Source of the DNA: Proteles cristata cristata
Lineage: Eukaryota; Chordata; Mammalia; Carnivora; Hyaenidae
DNA length: 64,000 nucleotides
NCBI GenBank assembly: GCA_017311185.1
Contig: JAESUZ010000761.1
Coordinates: 682,001-746,000, forward strand
Direction of reading: 5' to 3'
Shown: piece by piece, positions 12,101-21,694 of the stretch
How positions within the stretch are numbered: position 1 is the first letter of the stretch
Layout: every line of letters begins with the position of its first letter
Notes under the pieces: model-generated
What the model saw: the letters and a program-made list of their open reading frames with translations, nothing else
The model's database searches: none
Told to the model about the DNA's origin: nothing
Translations under genes and position numbers: made by a program

Positions 12101-15100
12101 CCCGCCCACCATGAGCTGCATGTGGCCCATGAACTGCCCTGACCCCTGTTTTCTTTTTTTTTTTTTTAAATTTTTTAATGTTTTATTTATTTCTAGGAGA
12201 GAGAGAAGAGAGACAGCAGGGGAGGGTCAGAGAGAGAGGGAGTCACAGACTGAAACAGGCTCCAGGCTCCGAGCTGGCAGTCAGCACAGAGCCCGACGCG
12301 GGGCTCCAACCCACGAACCGCGAGATCATGACCTAAGCGAAAGTCGGACGTTCAACCGACTAAGCCACCCAGGCGCCCCCTGACCCCTGTTTTCTAAGTC
12401 TGCTGCTGCTTTGGGGAAATTCAGATTTTAAAACGGAAAAGACAGAAACTATGGCTAAAGAAGTCATCCAGGATCTTGCAAGCCTGACACAGCTACCTCC
12501 ATTTCTGCCTCTTAGCCTCTGGGTTATGGCCCCCCAGGCACAGAGCATTGTCACGGGAACGTTTCTTCACGTCTCCGCGGTCCCCATCGCTGCTGGTTCA
12601 AGTGGCTTTATAACGCTCTGGTTTAGTGATAGGCACTCACTAAGCCACTTCCCTAATGTTGGCTATTTAGATGATATCCAGTTTTTGGCTCCCATGGCCA
12701 CAGATGTCTTTACATAGAGGGTTTTTATTATTTGTTTAATGTTTATTTTTTAGAGAGAGAAAGAGAGGAGAGGAGAGCGTGAGCAGGATAGGAGCAGAGA
12801 GAGGGAGACACAGAATCTGAAACAGGCTCCAGGCTCTGAGCTGTCAGCACAGTGCCCAACATGGGGTTCAAACCCACGGACTATGACATCATGACCTGAA
12901 CGAAAGTCGGAAGCTTAACTGAGTCCCCCAGGCACCCCTCCCCCTTTTAAGGCTGAATAAAGTAAATTGTTTAAGGATATAAAGTTGACCATTGTACCCA
13001 TTTTCAAGGGATAGAATTCAGCAGCAGTGAGTACATTCACAAGTGTTGTGTGACCATCACCCTTCCCTGATTCCAGAATTTTCTTTTTTTTTAATTTTCT
13101 ATTTGATGTTTTCATTTATTTCTGAGAGAGAGACACACACACACACACACACACAGCATGAGCAGGGGAGGGTCAGAGAGAGAGGGAGACACAGAATCTG
13201 AAGCAGGCTCCAGGCTCTGAGCTGGCTGTCAGCACAGAGCCTGACGCAGGGCTCGAACCCACAAACCGTGAGATCATGACCTGAGCCGAAGTCGGGATGC
13301 CCAACCAATTGAGCCACCCAGGCGCCCCTGATGCCAGAACTTTCTCATTGCCCTGAACTGAAACTTCATTCCCCTCAGCGCTCACTCCCACTTCCCGCTG
13401 CCTCTCAACCCCAGTTAGCCACTCACCTGCTTTCTTCTCTATGGATTTGCGCATTCTGGGTCTTTCCCTTTCCCATGAATGGGCCTCTTGCGTCTGGTTC
13501 TTTTGCTCAGCGTGTTTTTAGTGTCTATCCACATGGCACTAGGTGTCAGCACTTCATTCCTCTTAAAGCCTGGATGAAATTCCACTGGCCGTCTGCACCC
13601 CATTCTGTGTATCGTTCATCTGTCAGCAGACGCTTGGGCTGTCCCCACCTGTTGCCTCTTGTGATTGATGCTGCCGTGAACTTTGCTGTCCCAGGATTTG
13701 TTTGAACTTCTGTTTTTACTTCTTTTGGGCGTATAGCGCATAACTTGTTTTTACAGCTTTTAAAAAGTTTATTTTTCAGAGAGAGAGAGGGAGGGAGGGA
13801 GAGAGGGAGACACAGTTTGAACGGGGGAGGGGCAGAGAGAGGGAGACACAGAATTCGAAGCAGGCTCCAGGCTCTGAGCTCACTGTCAGCACACAGCCCG
13901 ACACAGGGCTCGAACCCACAAACTGCTGAGATCATGACCTGAGCCGAAGTCAGACACTTAACAGACTGAGCCACCCAGGTGCCCCTTGTTTTTACAGCTT
14001 TAAAAAAAATCTCTGCACCCCCTTCCCAATTTTTACCCAATGAATCTGCAAAACTTCTGTCTTAGTAAAAAGTGGAGCTTCGGTTTCTGTTTCTTGCTGG
14101 TGTTTGCTCAGCACTGGCCCCCAGGCTCCGGAGGGAACCCGGTGGTCTCGAGCTGGGGCGGGCTGGGTGTCGCCGAGAAGTGAGGAGCAGGGGGCTCCGG
14201 TCGGTGTTTCAGTGACGAGAGGTGTCCGTTTTGGCCTCCCACAGAGAAGAAAGACCATGGGTTTGAAGTGGCCTCCACATCCCCTGAAGACGGGACCCCT
14301 GGCAGTGACCCCGAGCCAGATGCTGTCCCGTTCCAAGAAGGCCCAGGCATCTTTGACCAGCCGGACGCCGTGTCTAGTTTGCCCACGCCCAGTGACATCT
14401 TTGTGTCCTACTCCACCTTCCCAGGTGAGCATGTCAGGTGTCCGCCCAGCCGGTGGGTCCCCCATGGGCGCTCGAAGCAGCCGCGTTGCTAAAGAAAGAC
14501 GTGGGGGCGGGTCTTGGCTCTGTGACCTGCTGTCTGTGGGACCCTGAGCAAGTTACTTCACGTCTCTGAGTGACGGAGGCCGCGCCGGCTCCGACAGGTC
14601 CAGGGGTCCCTGAAGGATGGACGGTGTCGGCGAAAGAGAATGAGAGAGCCCCGAGATTCTTTCTGATCACCAGGCAGGCATCTCTGTCCTGTCGGTTTTG
14701 GTGTCTTTATTTTAAGGTTCAGCAACAAGATGAAGTCATAGAAAGGAATTTCTTACAATGGGAGGCCTTTTGTGATATCAATTAACAGAATGTTCATAGA
14801 GAAAAACAGCATAACATACAAGTTAAATTGTATATAGATAAGCTAGGAGTTAGTCTGTCTGGCCCTCAAGAAGATAAATGTTTCTGAATTGGTTTATTTG
14901 TGGAAACTAACATGGGGGCCCTAAATGTGTCCATCTTTGCCCCTGGGTTTATGTTTTAGCTACTCTTATCTATCCTCATCCCAGTTGCCAGTGTAAGGGA
15001 GGGTGTTTGTGGAATGTAGGCCTTGAGGAAGGGACTGCTACGCTTCACCAATTAGCAAAGATATATGTAGTAACTTATGTTCTGCCCTGAAATAGGCTGT

Positions 15101-17060
15101 TTGTCTCAGGGCCAGGCTCAGTTGTAACTCTTGTGTTCTTAACCCCTTAAGTCTTGGATCTGCAAGGCCCATAGGAAGAGCCTTTTGACAATTACCTATA
15201 GAGCTTTCATCTAAAGTCTCTTTTGTAAAGGCAGGAATATGCTTTTCCTTATGAGGTATCTGTATTCAGAATATGGGTCTGATATGGAATATTGGGAGGC
15301 CTGGTCAATACCAGCAGCCTCATTTCCAGCACGAGCCAGTAGTAGCAGAAGGAGATACTAGTCTTCATTTCTCATGGCAGGAGCTGTGCAAACATTGCCA
15401 TTTCCTTGCTGTGATTGCCATCCAGAGAGGCCGGTGCGGCTCCTGGCATCTGAGCCTCAGCTAGGACGCAGAATTTAAGGAGGCCTGTGCCCTTGGGTTC
15501 GTGGGCCTCACTTGCCTCACCCTTGTCCTGGCCCTGCCTCAGTATTCCCATCTTTAAAATGGGAAAGAGCAGTCGTACTTCAGGGGTCATCATGGGGATT
15601 AGCAAGGTGGCTAGTACATCACGGAGCACAGTGCCTGGCATATCGCAGGTGTGACGGACATTCGTTTCCTTCTTTCTTAGCCCTCGGGTGAGTCACTTAA
15701 CTTCTTGGAGCCTTGGTTTCCTTGCTGGGAAAGCAGGAATCAGGACCGAAGTCCCGAGGTGGTGGTGGCCTCAACCACCACGAAAGAAGGTCATGAACAG
15801 GACAGGGCGCAGAGACACGGGCAGCTACTGCTGGGTGTGTGAACGTGTCCAAGTCCAGAGGTGGCTCCCGTCTGGGCATGGGGGGGCGGGGTGTTCGTGG
15901 CTCCCGGGTGAAGTTCAGCCTCTCTGCTTCCGAAGGTTTTGTCTCCTGGAGGGACACCAGGAGCGGCTCCTGGTACGTGGAGACCCTGGATGGTGTTTTC
16001 GAGCAGTGGGCTCACTCTGAAGACCTGCAGACTCTCCTGCTCAGGGTGAGCGCTGCCTTCCTCCGGGAAAGAGAGGGGAGGCTTCTGGGAGGGGCGGTGG
16101 GGGCGAGCGGGGCCCAAGGCCCAAACCAGGGGTGTCTTCTGCACCTTGGCTTGCTGTGAGGGCTGCTGTTGCTGTGGCTGTAACTGTTACAGTGACGTTT
16201 GCCCGTTACTCAGAGGGCTGCCTTCCCTGGCTCGTCTGAGCTCCCGGGCTGATACTGGGGGCCCCACTGGCAGAGCCAGTCCTCAGTGCCGGGGCAGGAC
16301 GGCTCCTGAAGGCGGGTCGTGGGGCCTGCACCCACTGTGTAGTCTTCTTGTCTTTAAAAACATGGTTTTTAAAAGACATTTATTCATCTTGGAGAGTGAG
16401 AGAAACAGAGCATGAGCAGGGGAGGGTCAGAGAGAGAGGGAGACACAGAGTCTGAAACAGGCTCCAGGCTCCGAGCTGTCGGCACAGAGCCCAACATGGG
16501 GCTCGAACCCACAAACCATGAGATCATGCTCTGAGCCGAAGTCGGACGCTTAACAGACTGAGCCACCCAGGCGCCACTGTAGTCTTCTAGTCTTGACCTT
16601 CAAGTATATCCCCTTGTCTTGGGGGTCCCCCATGGGAGAGTGGGAAGGATGGTCTGATCAGGCCCCAGCCTCACTCAGTGAAATTCCACCCAGAGCACCC
16701 GCTTCCTTCAAGGGCCTCAGAGCACACATGGGCCTCTCCCACTTGCTCAGGTGTTTTGTGTCATGAGAAGGATCTAGAAGGGCTGGGACCCCACCTTCCT
16801 CCTGGGAGGCTCTGGCTCTGTGCTTTGCCAAGCAGACCAGAGGAGAAAGGAGAAGCGAATGCAGGGCCACCTCCGGGCACGACCCCTGGCACAGCCCCCT
16901 GCCCCCTTGTCTGGAACCCTTCCTTCCGTCGAGAGAGCTCACGGACCCCCCTGTGCCCCTGTTTTCACAGGTCGCTAATGCGGTTTCGCAGAAAGGGATT
17001 TACAAGCAGATCCCTGGTTGCTTCAACTTCCTCCGGAAAAAGCTTTTCTTTAAAATGTAA
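2718..17060 (+). CDS. CASP9: Caspase-9, exons 2-9 (5' end outside window)
   Basis: Initiator cysteine protease of the intrinsic apoptosis pathway; Apaf-1 recruits it through the CARD and it then cleaves caspase-3 and -7. Coding exons: 2718-3111, 5030-5064, 5922-6098, 6526-6615, 7613-7760, 14245-14424, 15936-16045 and 16971-17060. Every junction has AG/GT signals and phases join without a frameshift, giving 407 codons plus stop. With an exon 1 of about 44 codons, as in human, the protein would be about 451 residues against 416 in human; the excess is in the CARD-protease linker of exon 2. Visible in order: end of CARD, proline-rich linker, large subunit with catalytic His (SHG) and Cys (QACGG), the interdomain linker with two Asp cleavage sites, and the small subunit. 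Exon 1 is not in this window. Identification is by residue-level likeness to the recalled human protein and by conserved synteny. Confidence 0.97.
3207..3455 (-). mobile_element. tRNA-Lys SINE with GA microsatellite
   Basis: Reverse copy with a (GA)n expansion at about 3258-3286 inside the CT-rich part. Confidence 0.9.
3600..4200 (-). mobile_element. L1 ORF1 fragment
   Basis: The minus strand still encodes an L1 ORF1p-like stretch ([20 protein letters not shown], then a [14 protein letters not shown] segment). Old, truncated LINE-1 piece in CASP9 intron 2. Confidence 0.8.
4520..4935 (+). mobile_element. L1 fragment (non-coding region)
   Basis: Recalls the old L1 stretch with CTCTTGGGTATATTCCTAGG and AATGGAATTGCTGGTCA. 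Family not determined. Confidence 0.65.
5030..5064 (+). CDS. CASP9: CASP9 exon 3 (micro-exon)
   Basis: A 35-nt exon between a strong polypyrimidine tract (tctctctccag) and donor gtgagt. With the leftover T of exon 2 it reads [12 protein letters not shown]; human has ..ALESLRGNADL at the same place. It is too short for a standard ORF search and was found by phase and by the conserved NADL ending. Confidence 0.88.
5065..5921 (+). other. CASP9 intron 3
   Basis: GC-moderate unique sequence with a poly-C run at 5586-5599. I recognise no repeat or gene in it. Confidence 0.7.
5922..6098 (+). CDS. CASP9: CASP9 exon 4: start of large subunit
   Basis: 59 codons from [20 protein letters not shown] to [10 protein letters not shown], acceptor gggcag, donor gtacgg. 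It forms the first beta strand and the Arg-bearing substrate pocket ([13 protein letters not shown]) of the large subunit. The segment matching human RRRFSS (Akt site Ser196) reads QRRFSL, so that phosphoacceptor is missing. Confidence 0.96.
6526..6615 (+). CDS. CASP9: CASP9 exon 5: catalytic histidine
   Basis: 30 codons; acceptor cttgtag, donor gtaaag. It encodes [13 protein letters not shown], whose SHG histidine is the general base of the caspase dyad (His237 in human numbering). Confidence 0.96.
6616..7612 (+). other. CASP9 intron 5
   Basis: Unique sequence followed by one MER5A-like hAT relic near 7275-7470. Nothing coding is seen. Confidence 0.7.
7275..7470 (+). mobile_element. MER5A-like hAT relic
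   Basis: Starts GCAGTGGGTCTCAATGC, contains GGGGCTTCTGATTTAGGTC and GGTGATGCTGATGCC, and ends near GAGAGCCACTG, giving the short terminal inverted repeats of this family. Confidence 0.75.
7613..7760 (+). CDS. CASP9: CASP9 exon 6: catalytic cysteine
   Basis: 148 nt, acceptor ctcgtag, donor gtaagc. It encodes [20 protein letters not shown] and then [13 protein letters not shown] is the caspase active-site pentapeptide, with Gly-Gly as in human caspase-9 rather than the QACRG of executioner caspases. The next exon lies 6.5 kb away across a SINE-rich intron. Confidence 0.97.
8199..8421 (-). mobile_element. tRNA-Lys SINE, young subtype (tandem copy 1)
   Basis: Reverse, near-full length, flanked by gtgtcagtaactttt on both sides. 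It shares its right flank with the next copy. Confidence 0.92.
8434..8655 (-). mobile_element. tRNA-Lys SINE, young subtype (tandem copy 2)
   Basis: Reverse, nearly identical to the preceding copy, with the same cagtgtcagtaactttt flank repeated a third time after it. Confidence 0.92.
9715..9809 (-). mobile_element. Older carnivore tRNA-derived SINE fragment
   Basis: TTTAAGTAATCTCTGCACCC to GAGCCGGCCCGGTGCCCC; matches the older carnivore SINE head, body lost. Confidence 0.7.
9830..10085 (+). mobile_element. L2 LINE 3' fragment
   Basis: GAAGTCTTCCCTAAACACCC ... TTTGAGGGCAGGGCTAGG ... CCTGGCACAGAGC. Confidence 0.65.
11334..11552 (+). mobile_element. tRNA-Lys SINE, young subtype
   Basis: Forward, long A tail; flanking duplication AGAACCACCnTTGT. 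Confidence 0.93.
11798..12016 (-). mobile_element. tRNA-Lys SINE, young subtype
   Basis: Reverse; flanks ctgccctcngctttt on both sides. Confidence 0.93.
12154..12379 (-). mobile_element. tRNA-Lys SINE, young subtype
   Basis: Reverse; perfect flanking duplication cctgacccctgttttct. Confidence 0.93.
12722..12938 (-). mobile_element. tRNA-Lys SINE, older subtype
   Basis: Reverse, diverged head (GAGTCCCCCAGGCACCCC). Confidence 0.88.
12945..13740 (+). mobile_element. L1 fragment split by a SINE
   Basis: AATTCAGCAGCAGTGAGTAC..TGACCATCACC on the left and TATGGATTTGCGCATTCTGG onward on the right are contiguous in old L1 elements; the SINE at 13084-13328 interrupts them. Confidence 0.7.
13084..13328 (-). 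mobile_element. tRNA-Lys SINE with AC repeat
   Basis: Reverse copy carrying (AC)n at about 13133-13155. It is inserted into an L1 fragment: L1-like sequence resumes on the far side. Confidence 0.92.
13758..13985 (-). mobile_element. tRNA-Lys SINE
   Basis: Reverse; flanking duplication cttgtttttacagcttt. Confidence 0.92.
14245..14424 (+). CDS. CASP9: CASP9 exon 7: interdomain linker with IAP-binding motif
   Basis: 180 nt, acceptor cccacag, donor gtgagc. It encodes [16 protein letters not shown] and the maturation linker. The autocleavage site reads PEPD-AVPF, where human has PEPD-ATPF, exposing an XIAP-BIR3-binding tetrapeptide after cleavage. A second site, DQPD-AVSS, matches the human caspase-3 site DQLD. 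The exon ends in [11 protein letters not shown]. Confidence 0.96.
14508..14580 (+). repeat. MIR core fragment
   Basis: CTGTGACCTGC, GAGCAAGTTACTTCACGTCT. Confidence 0.6.
15535..15650 (+). repeat. MIR
   Basis: CCCATCTTTAAAATGGGAAA and GCACAGTGCCTGGCAT. Confidence 0.55.
15936..16045 (+). CDS. CASP9: CASP9 exon 8: small subunit
   Basis: 110 nt, acceptor cttccgaag, donor gtgagc. It encodes [20 protein letters not shown] followed by [17 protein letters not shown], the substrate-groove (SW) and dimer-interface part of the small subunit. Confidence 0.96.
16046..16970 (+). other. CASP9 intron 8
   Basis: Contains one reverse SINE with a diverged flanking duplication (tgtagtcttct). The rest is unrecognised unique sequence. 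Confidence 0.7.
16370..16576 (-). mobile_element. tRNA-Lys SINE
   Basis: Reverse, in CASP9 intron 8; imperfect flanks tgtagtcttctngtctt. Confidence 0.9.
16971..17060 (+). CDS. CASP9: CASP9 exon 9: C-terminus and stop
   Basis: 29 codons plus TAA after a gttttcacag acceptor. It reads [20 protein letters not shown] then LRKKLFFKM; the human protein ends ..FFKTS. GCFNF is the beta strand at the caspase dimer interface. Confidence 0.96.
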   Translation, partial: VANAVSQKGIYKQIPGCFNFLRKKLFFKM

Positions 17061-17344
17061 TGAGGCCAGGGCCCCTGCACCCTTCGCCCCAGAACCTTCC
17101 TGCTCCGGGCCCGGCGGCGGCGGACAATGGCGGCTGCCACTCTTGGACGGGGTTTGTGGCTCGTAGGGGGCCTGCTCTTTCCCCACGAGGGGCGGACAGG
17201 ATCCTAGCAGCTTGCAACTTGGAGACAGAGGACCAGCGACAGAGGAAGAGGAGCAGAAGAAAAGCAGGACGCCACAGGACTCTCACCAGTGGCCTGTTCC
17301 CTGGCTAGTGGCTGTGGCCTGTGACCCCTGTGTGTTCTGTAGAG

Positions 17345-17542
17345 TAAGCCTTTTTAACCTCAGCCTGATTGACATCTGGGACCTGATGTCGTGGGGGCCA
17401 TCCCGTGCGTGGTGGGATATCGAGCAGCTTCCCTGGCCTCTACCCCCAGGTGCCAGTAGCACCTCCCCCTGCGTCGTGACGACGCAATGTCAAAATCCTC
17501 AGACATTGCCTGGTGGGACCCCAGTTGAGAACCACTGATCTA
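17345..17542 (-). mobile_element. MER20-like hAT relic
   Basis: Has AGCAGCTTCCCTGGCCTCTA, GTGCCAGTAGCACC and CAGTTGAGAACCACTG. It lies within the probable CASP9 3' UTR. Confidence 0.75.
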
Positions 17543-17676
17543 TAGGAACCTTTGGTTACAAACAAGCCGGCATCTCTCTTAAATCAGTAAGTGTGGGGCT
17601 CCTGGAGTCTAAACAGCTGGAGTGTGCAGATCCTAAATGAAGTTTTAAAAATGATCAGTTTTTCTTATGTTCTAGT

Positions 17677-17682
17677 ATTAAA
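17677..17682 (+). terminator. CASP9: Candidate poly(A) signal ATTAAA for CASP9
   Basis: Common variant hexamer about 620 nt past the stop codon, inside an A-rich run. No transcript evidence is available. Confidence 0.3.
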
Positions 17683-18639
17683 AAAAATCTTGGGTGAATA
17701 TGGACACTTCCATGTTGCTCCAACTCTTTGTTTTTCCTTATACAGGGGATTTTTGCTTTTTTGGAAACATTTCCCCACCTCTTACTCTCGGTAAACCCCA
17801 CCCCACCCCAGGAAGGCGACAGGGCCGGGAGCCGCATCCTCGGGGAAGTGAAGTCCCGAGTCTGCCCCTGAGGTGTCCGTGATCCTGACCCAGGCCAGTC
17901 TGGAGCGTTTAGGGCCTTGGACGTGAGGCCTGTCTGCGAAGACTCACGAAGCCGTGATTCGCGGATTTGTCGCTTGGTTATTATTTCCCCGCCTGTGACC
18001 TCTCCAAGCGTGAAATAGTCCCAGGGGCCTCTGGTGGTTAGTTATTTGGGGTCACCTTCAGGACGCATACAAGGAGACACTCAGGCTAACCCTGCAGGGC
18101 AGAGCCCATCTGCACTTGGACCTTCCCTGCTCTTTGCTTCCAGGCTCTGTACTCACCGGCTCAGGTGAATCAGGTGGTCCTTACCTGAGGCGCCCTAATC
18201 CCCTAATCGTGTTCAGGAGGCAAAAATGTTATCACAGCTTTTCACTGACCTGGTGGGGACTTCCTGTAAAGCGGGGGAGGGTCTTAGTCTGGAATTCTGT
18301 TTGGATTTCTGAGCAGGGGGCCTGTGAACTCCTGAAAACCATATGTGCGGAAGGTGTAGAGGGGCAGGTGCTGAGATTTTGTGTTTCTCGAAGGGACTGA
18401 GAGCCTCAAAGGTTTAACAACTAGTGCTGTGTTTGCAAGGCACCGTTATGCCTTGTTTTCAGGGGCTGGTTAGCAGGTGTCTGTTAAACATTTTACTGCG
18501 CCGACCCCATCATCCAGCGATGCTGCTGGGGCCAGCTTTCCAGCACAGATAAGCAGACCGGTGGGCACGGAGGTGCGTCCCGGGGTGTCCACTGCAGCAG
18601 GGTGAGAGAGACGAGGGAGCGGATGAAAGTGTTCCTCAT

Positions 18640-19012
18640 TCTATTCATAAAGTGGGATGTTATTTAGCTGTCCAAAAGAATGACCTGGATATATGTACTG
18701 GCACGTGAAATGTGATACCGTGTTGAGTGGAAAAAAACTCAATTACAGAACAGTATGAAGAATAAAATGCTATTTTTGGTTAGAAGCTATTGTATGTTAA
18801 TGTCCCCGTATAGATATTCGATATATGCATATAAAGTCCAGAAGGCCGTACACCATGCTGTTAACAATGATTGCCTCGGCAAGGTGGGCTTGGAGATGTA
18901 AAATGAGGGGGCTTTCACTTTTTGACTTGATACGCTCCTATGCTCTTCTAATATTTTTACAAAGAGTATATGTATTACTTTCTAAAGTAAAAATAAAAAT
19001 TGACCTTGTGGA
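18640..19012 (+). mobile_element. L1 3' end fragment
   Basis: A/T-rich sequence with AAAGAATGACCTGGATATAT and a terminal AAAAATAAAAATT, like old L1M 3' ends. Confidence 0.55.
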
Positions 19013-20228
19013 TCCTGAAGATGCATGTGTGGCTGCCGTTCAGAGAACGTTTGTTGAAAGGATGAATGCCCTTGGCCACCTGTCTCCTGACCGCTCCCCG
19101 CTTGTGCTTTCCCTTGGCAGCCTCCTGACCTTGGTTCATCACCTGTCGGGGTTTGGGCGGGTAGGGGTTCCCAAGTGCAGTGTGTGGGACTCCAGGCCGC
19201 ATGTGCACGGCCCCTGCCCAGGCTGGGACCACTGCAAGGCACCCCCCCTCCCCCCCGCAGCTGCTGGGGCGGCCTCCACTGGGGACAGCTGGCTGCTGGG
19301 CTGTGCGGGTCCTGGAGCCCGTTAGCACATGTGCTTGCCCTGGCTCCTGTCCCACACGCTCAGGGCCTCTGCCCAGCTGCTCACGACGCTTGCCTTCCCC
19401 GTTGATCCCCTCTGACATCTGGCCAAGCTTTCAGCCGCGGCCTGCTCTGCTGTGCCTGGGAACAGTTAATGCTGGGGCAAAGGACAATTGTCCCTGGCAG
19501 TTGGGGCCCCGAGGTGCTGCCCGGACCATCTGCAGGGTGACTCACACAGCAGCTGGGGTTGGAAAGGGCCCTAGGATCTGTCTGGGCAAAGGCCCTGAGC
19601 AACCTTGCAGCCAGCCATCCTGGGGCCAGGCTCCTTTGAAATGCTGGTGGCTCCTCAGAGCCCCGACTAGGGTCCTCCTCTGCCTGGATGTAAGCGGGAG
19701 CTTTTCCCCAGGGGAGCAAACAGTAAACTGTGAATTAATGGACACTCACTTCTTGATTTTATGTTGTTATCCAACAAACTTTTCTTGAGTCTCTGGTGCC
19801 TGTGACCACTCGATGGCGAAAAGATGCCGGCGGACAAACGAACAAGGGGCCGGCGCGTGTTAATGAGACGTAGAGGCAGCCACCTGCTTATTTTGACGGT
19901 GCCCGCTTGACAGTGTGGTTTTCCTTTCGTGACCACGTGCTCGTGGCTGTGGCTTCATACCTGATTGTAAAACAAGACTCCGTCGGTTAGATTCAAACAG
20001 TTCTCTGTGGAATACATTTAAGATAATGAAATCACATGCCTGCTTTCTCCTGTTTGGGTCTCTGTCACAAACTACATGCAACTCCCGCTTGTTCTGGCTC
20101 CTGTTTGGGTTCAAGTCCGTTTTACAGAAGAGTAAACTGAGGCAGTGGCGATGCCAGGAGGTGGGAAAAAAATGCCCCAGATCAGCATAGAGTCCTCCTG
20201 TTTCCTCCCTGCATCCATCACCAGACAC

Positions 20229-20513
20229 CATGCCTCCTCCTCCCTCCCCTAGGGCTCCCCACACCCCTCTTCCTCCCCCAGGGCACTCACACCCCTCCTC
20301 CCTCCCTTAGGCCCCCCAGGCTTCTCCTCTCTCCCCTAGACACCCCCAGGTCCCTCCCCCTCCCCCAGGTCCCCAGGCCCCTCCTCCTCCTGTACGCCCA
20401 CCAGGCCCCTCCAGACCCCCCAGACCTCTCCTACTTCCCCAGGCCCCCAGGTCCCTCCCCAAGACCTCCCCGGCCCTCCCTCCCCCAGGCCCCCAGACCC
20501 CTCTTCCAGACCT
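20229..20513 (+). repeat. Pyrimidine-rich imperfect minisatellite
   Basis: About 285 bp almost entirely C and T on the + strand, made of drifting CCCCCAGG(C/T)CCC and CTCCTCCC units. Confidence 0.8.
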
Positions 20514-21038
20514 GCCTTTCTTGTGAAATCAGCCTGTTGTGGCTGCTTCCACCGCTTGCTGATTGTATCCATGGCTACAGTCCAGATTGGTGCCAGGGGG
20601 CCAAGTGTTTTTTTTTTTTTTATAATTTGTTTTTATTATAAACAAATGTGTGGCCGTTGTTTAAAAAAATAGTAATTGAGCCGGTGTGGAAGCTTATGAG
20701 GTGCTGGTTTTGGGCTTAACAGGAAGCGGCTCTCGGGAGCACGTTCGTAGTAACAGAGGGACCATCTCAGTCCTGTTGGCCTGGCCTCTCCCCATCTAAA
20801 CAGAAAGTCCCGCTTCCTGGGACTCACTCCGTCCAGGGCAAAGTGCAGAACAGCAGGGGGACCCAGCAGAGGGACTAATTTCTAGTGAAGGCTGTGGAGG
20901 TCTCAAATGAGCAGGTGGGGGCTTTACAGGTGAGTCTATTTATAGCATTGGGTGGCAGGGCCTACAAACAGCCGAAAGCAAAAAATCAGATAAAATACTT
21001 AACGAACCCTAAGGAACCCAGTCTTGCAGTCTCCATAG

Positions 21039-21125
21039 CACAGGCTCTGATGCGGGGCTCAATCTCACACCCCGAGGTGAAACCAGGAGTCAGACCCTTC
21101 ACTGACTGAGCCCCCCAGGCGTCCC
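21039..21125 (-). mobile_element. Old tRNA-Lys SINE head fragment
   Basis: GATGCGGGGCTCAATCTCACA to GAGCCCCCCAGGCGTCCC; body missing. Confidence 0.6.
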
Positions 21126-21146
21126 TAGTGAACCTACTCTTTCTTT

Positions 21147-21359
21147 TAAAAAATTTTTTTTAATGTTTATTTTTTAGAGAGAGAGAGAGAGAGAGAGGCA
21201 GAGCATGAGCAGGGGAGGGGTAGAGAGAGGGGGAGACTCAGAATATGAAGCAGGCTTCAGGCTCTGAGCTGTCAGCACGAAGCCCGATGCAGGGCTTGAA
21301 CCCACAAACCGTGAGATCATGAAGCCCGAAGCTTCACTGACCGACCACCAAGGCGCCCT
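21147..21359 (-). mobile_element. tRNA-Lys SINE
   Basis: Reverse; flanks ctantgaacctactctt. It lies just downstream (minus strand) of the elastase exon 7 relic. Confidence 0.9.
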
Positions 21360-21569
21360 AATGAACCTACTCTTAATGCCTGAGGGGTATCCTTTGCTTT
21401 CAAGCTCCCTGGACAAGGCCACCCTCTCTGTGCCTTTCACTCGCAGAAGTTGTGGGGGGGCGGGCAGCAGGGGTGTGGGGGGCTCCTGCCTAGTTCTCAG
21501 GCCCTAAGGGGGCCTTGCCCTTGTGAGCAGGATGGGGCGCATGAGGCCCAGGGTGTGTCCCGTTCTTCC

Positions 21570-21694
21570 TGAACTGATCCAGTCCCGGTAGATGGAGATG
21601 CGTGTGAACACGGAGGGCTTGTGGCGGATTAGCTGCAGGTGAGGGGGACCCGAGGCTGACTCCCCCTGGCCATTAGTCCCCTGGCAGCGTCCCC
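21570..21694 (-). pseudogene. CELA2-like exon 7 relic (Ser lost, stop codon)
   Basis: Starts after ccttcctcag with GGG GAC GCT, so the GDS triad motif reads GDA. An in-frame TAA lies at 21629-21631. Beyond an indel the other frame gives RHKPSVFTRISIYRDWIS, matching the elastase HKPSVFTRVSNYIDWIN block. It is 125 nt against 153 nt for the CTRC equivalent, and no GT donor follows. Confidence 0.85.

Larger units (their letters stand above)
7761..14244 (+). other. CASP9 intron 6 (largest intron)
   Basis: 6.5 kb with nine SINE copies, an older SINE piece, an L2 relic and a broken L1 fragment. 8,673-9,714 and 10,086-11,333 are otherwise unrecognised unique sequence. Confidence 0.75.
14425..15935 (+). 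other. CASP9 intron 7
   Basis: Contains short MIR pieces, and an AT-richer block at 14,700-15,270 that I could not assign to any family. No exon is seen. Confidence 0.7.
17061..17700 (+). other. CASP9: CASP9 3' untranslated region (probable extent)
   Basis: Sequence after the TAA stop. The first hexamer resembling a poly(A) signal is ATTAAA at 17677-17682; no AATAAA occurs before the L1 fragment near 18,760. If correct, the UTR carries a reverse MER20-like relic. The extent is inferred from the hexamer only. Confidence 0.4.
17701..21146. other. Intergenic: CASP9 3' side
   Basis: Unique DNA with an L1 3' fragment (about 18,640-19,012), a pyrimidine-rich C/T tract (20,229-20,513) and a short old SINE piece. 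No gene recognised. Confidence 0.6.
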
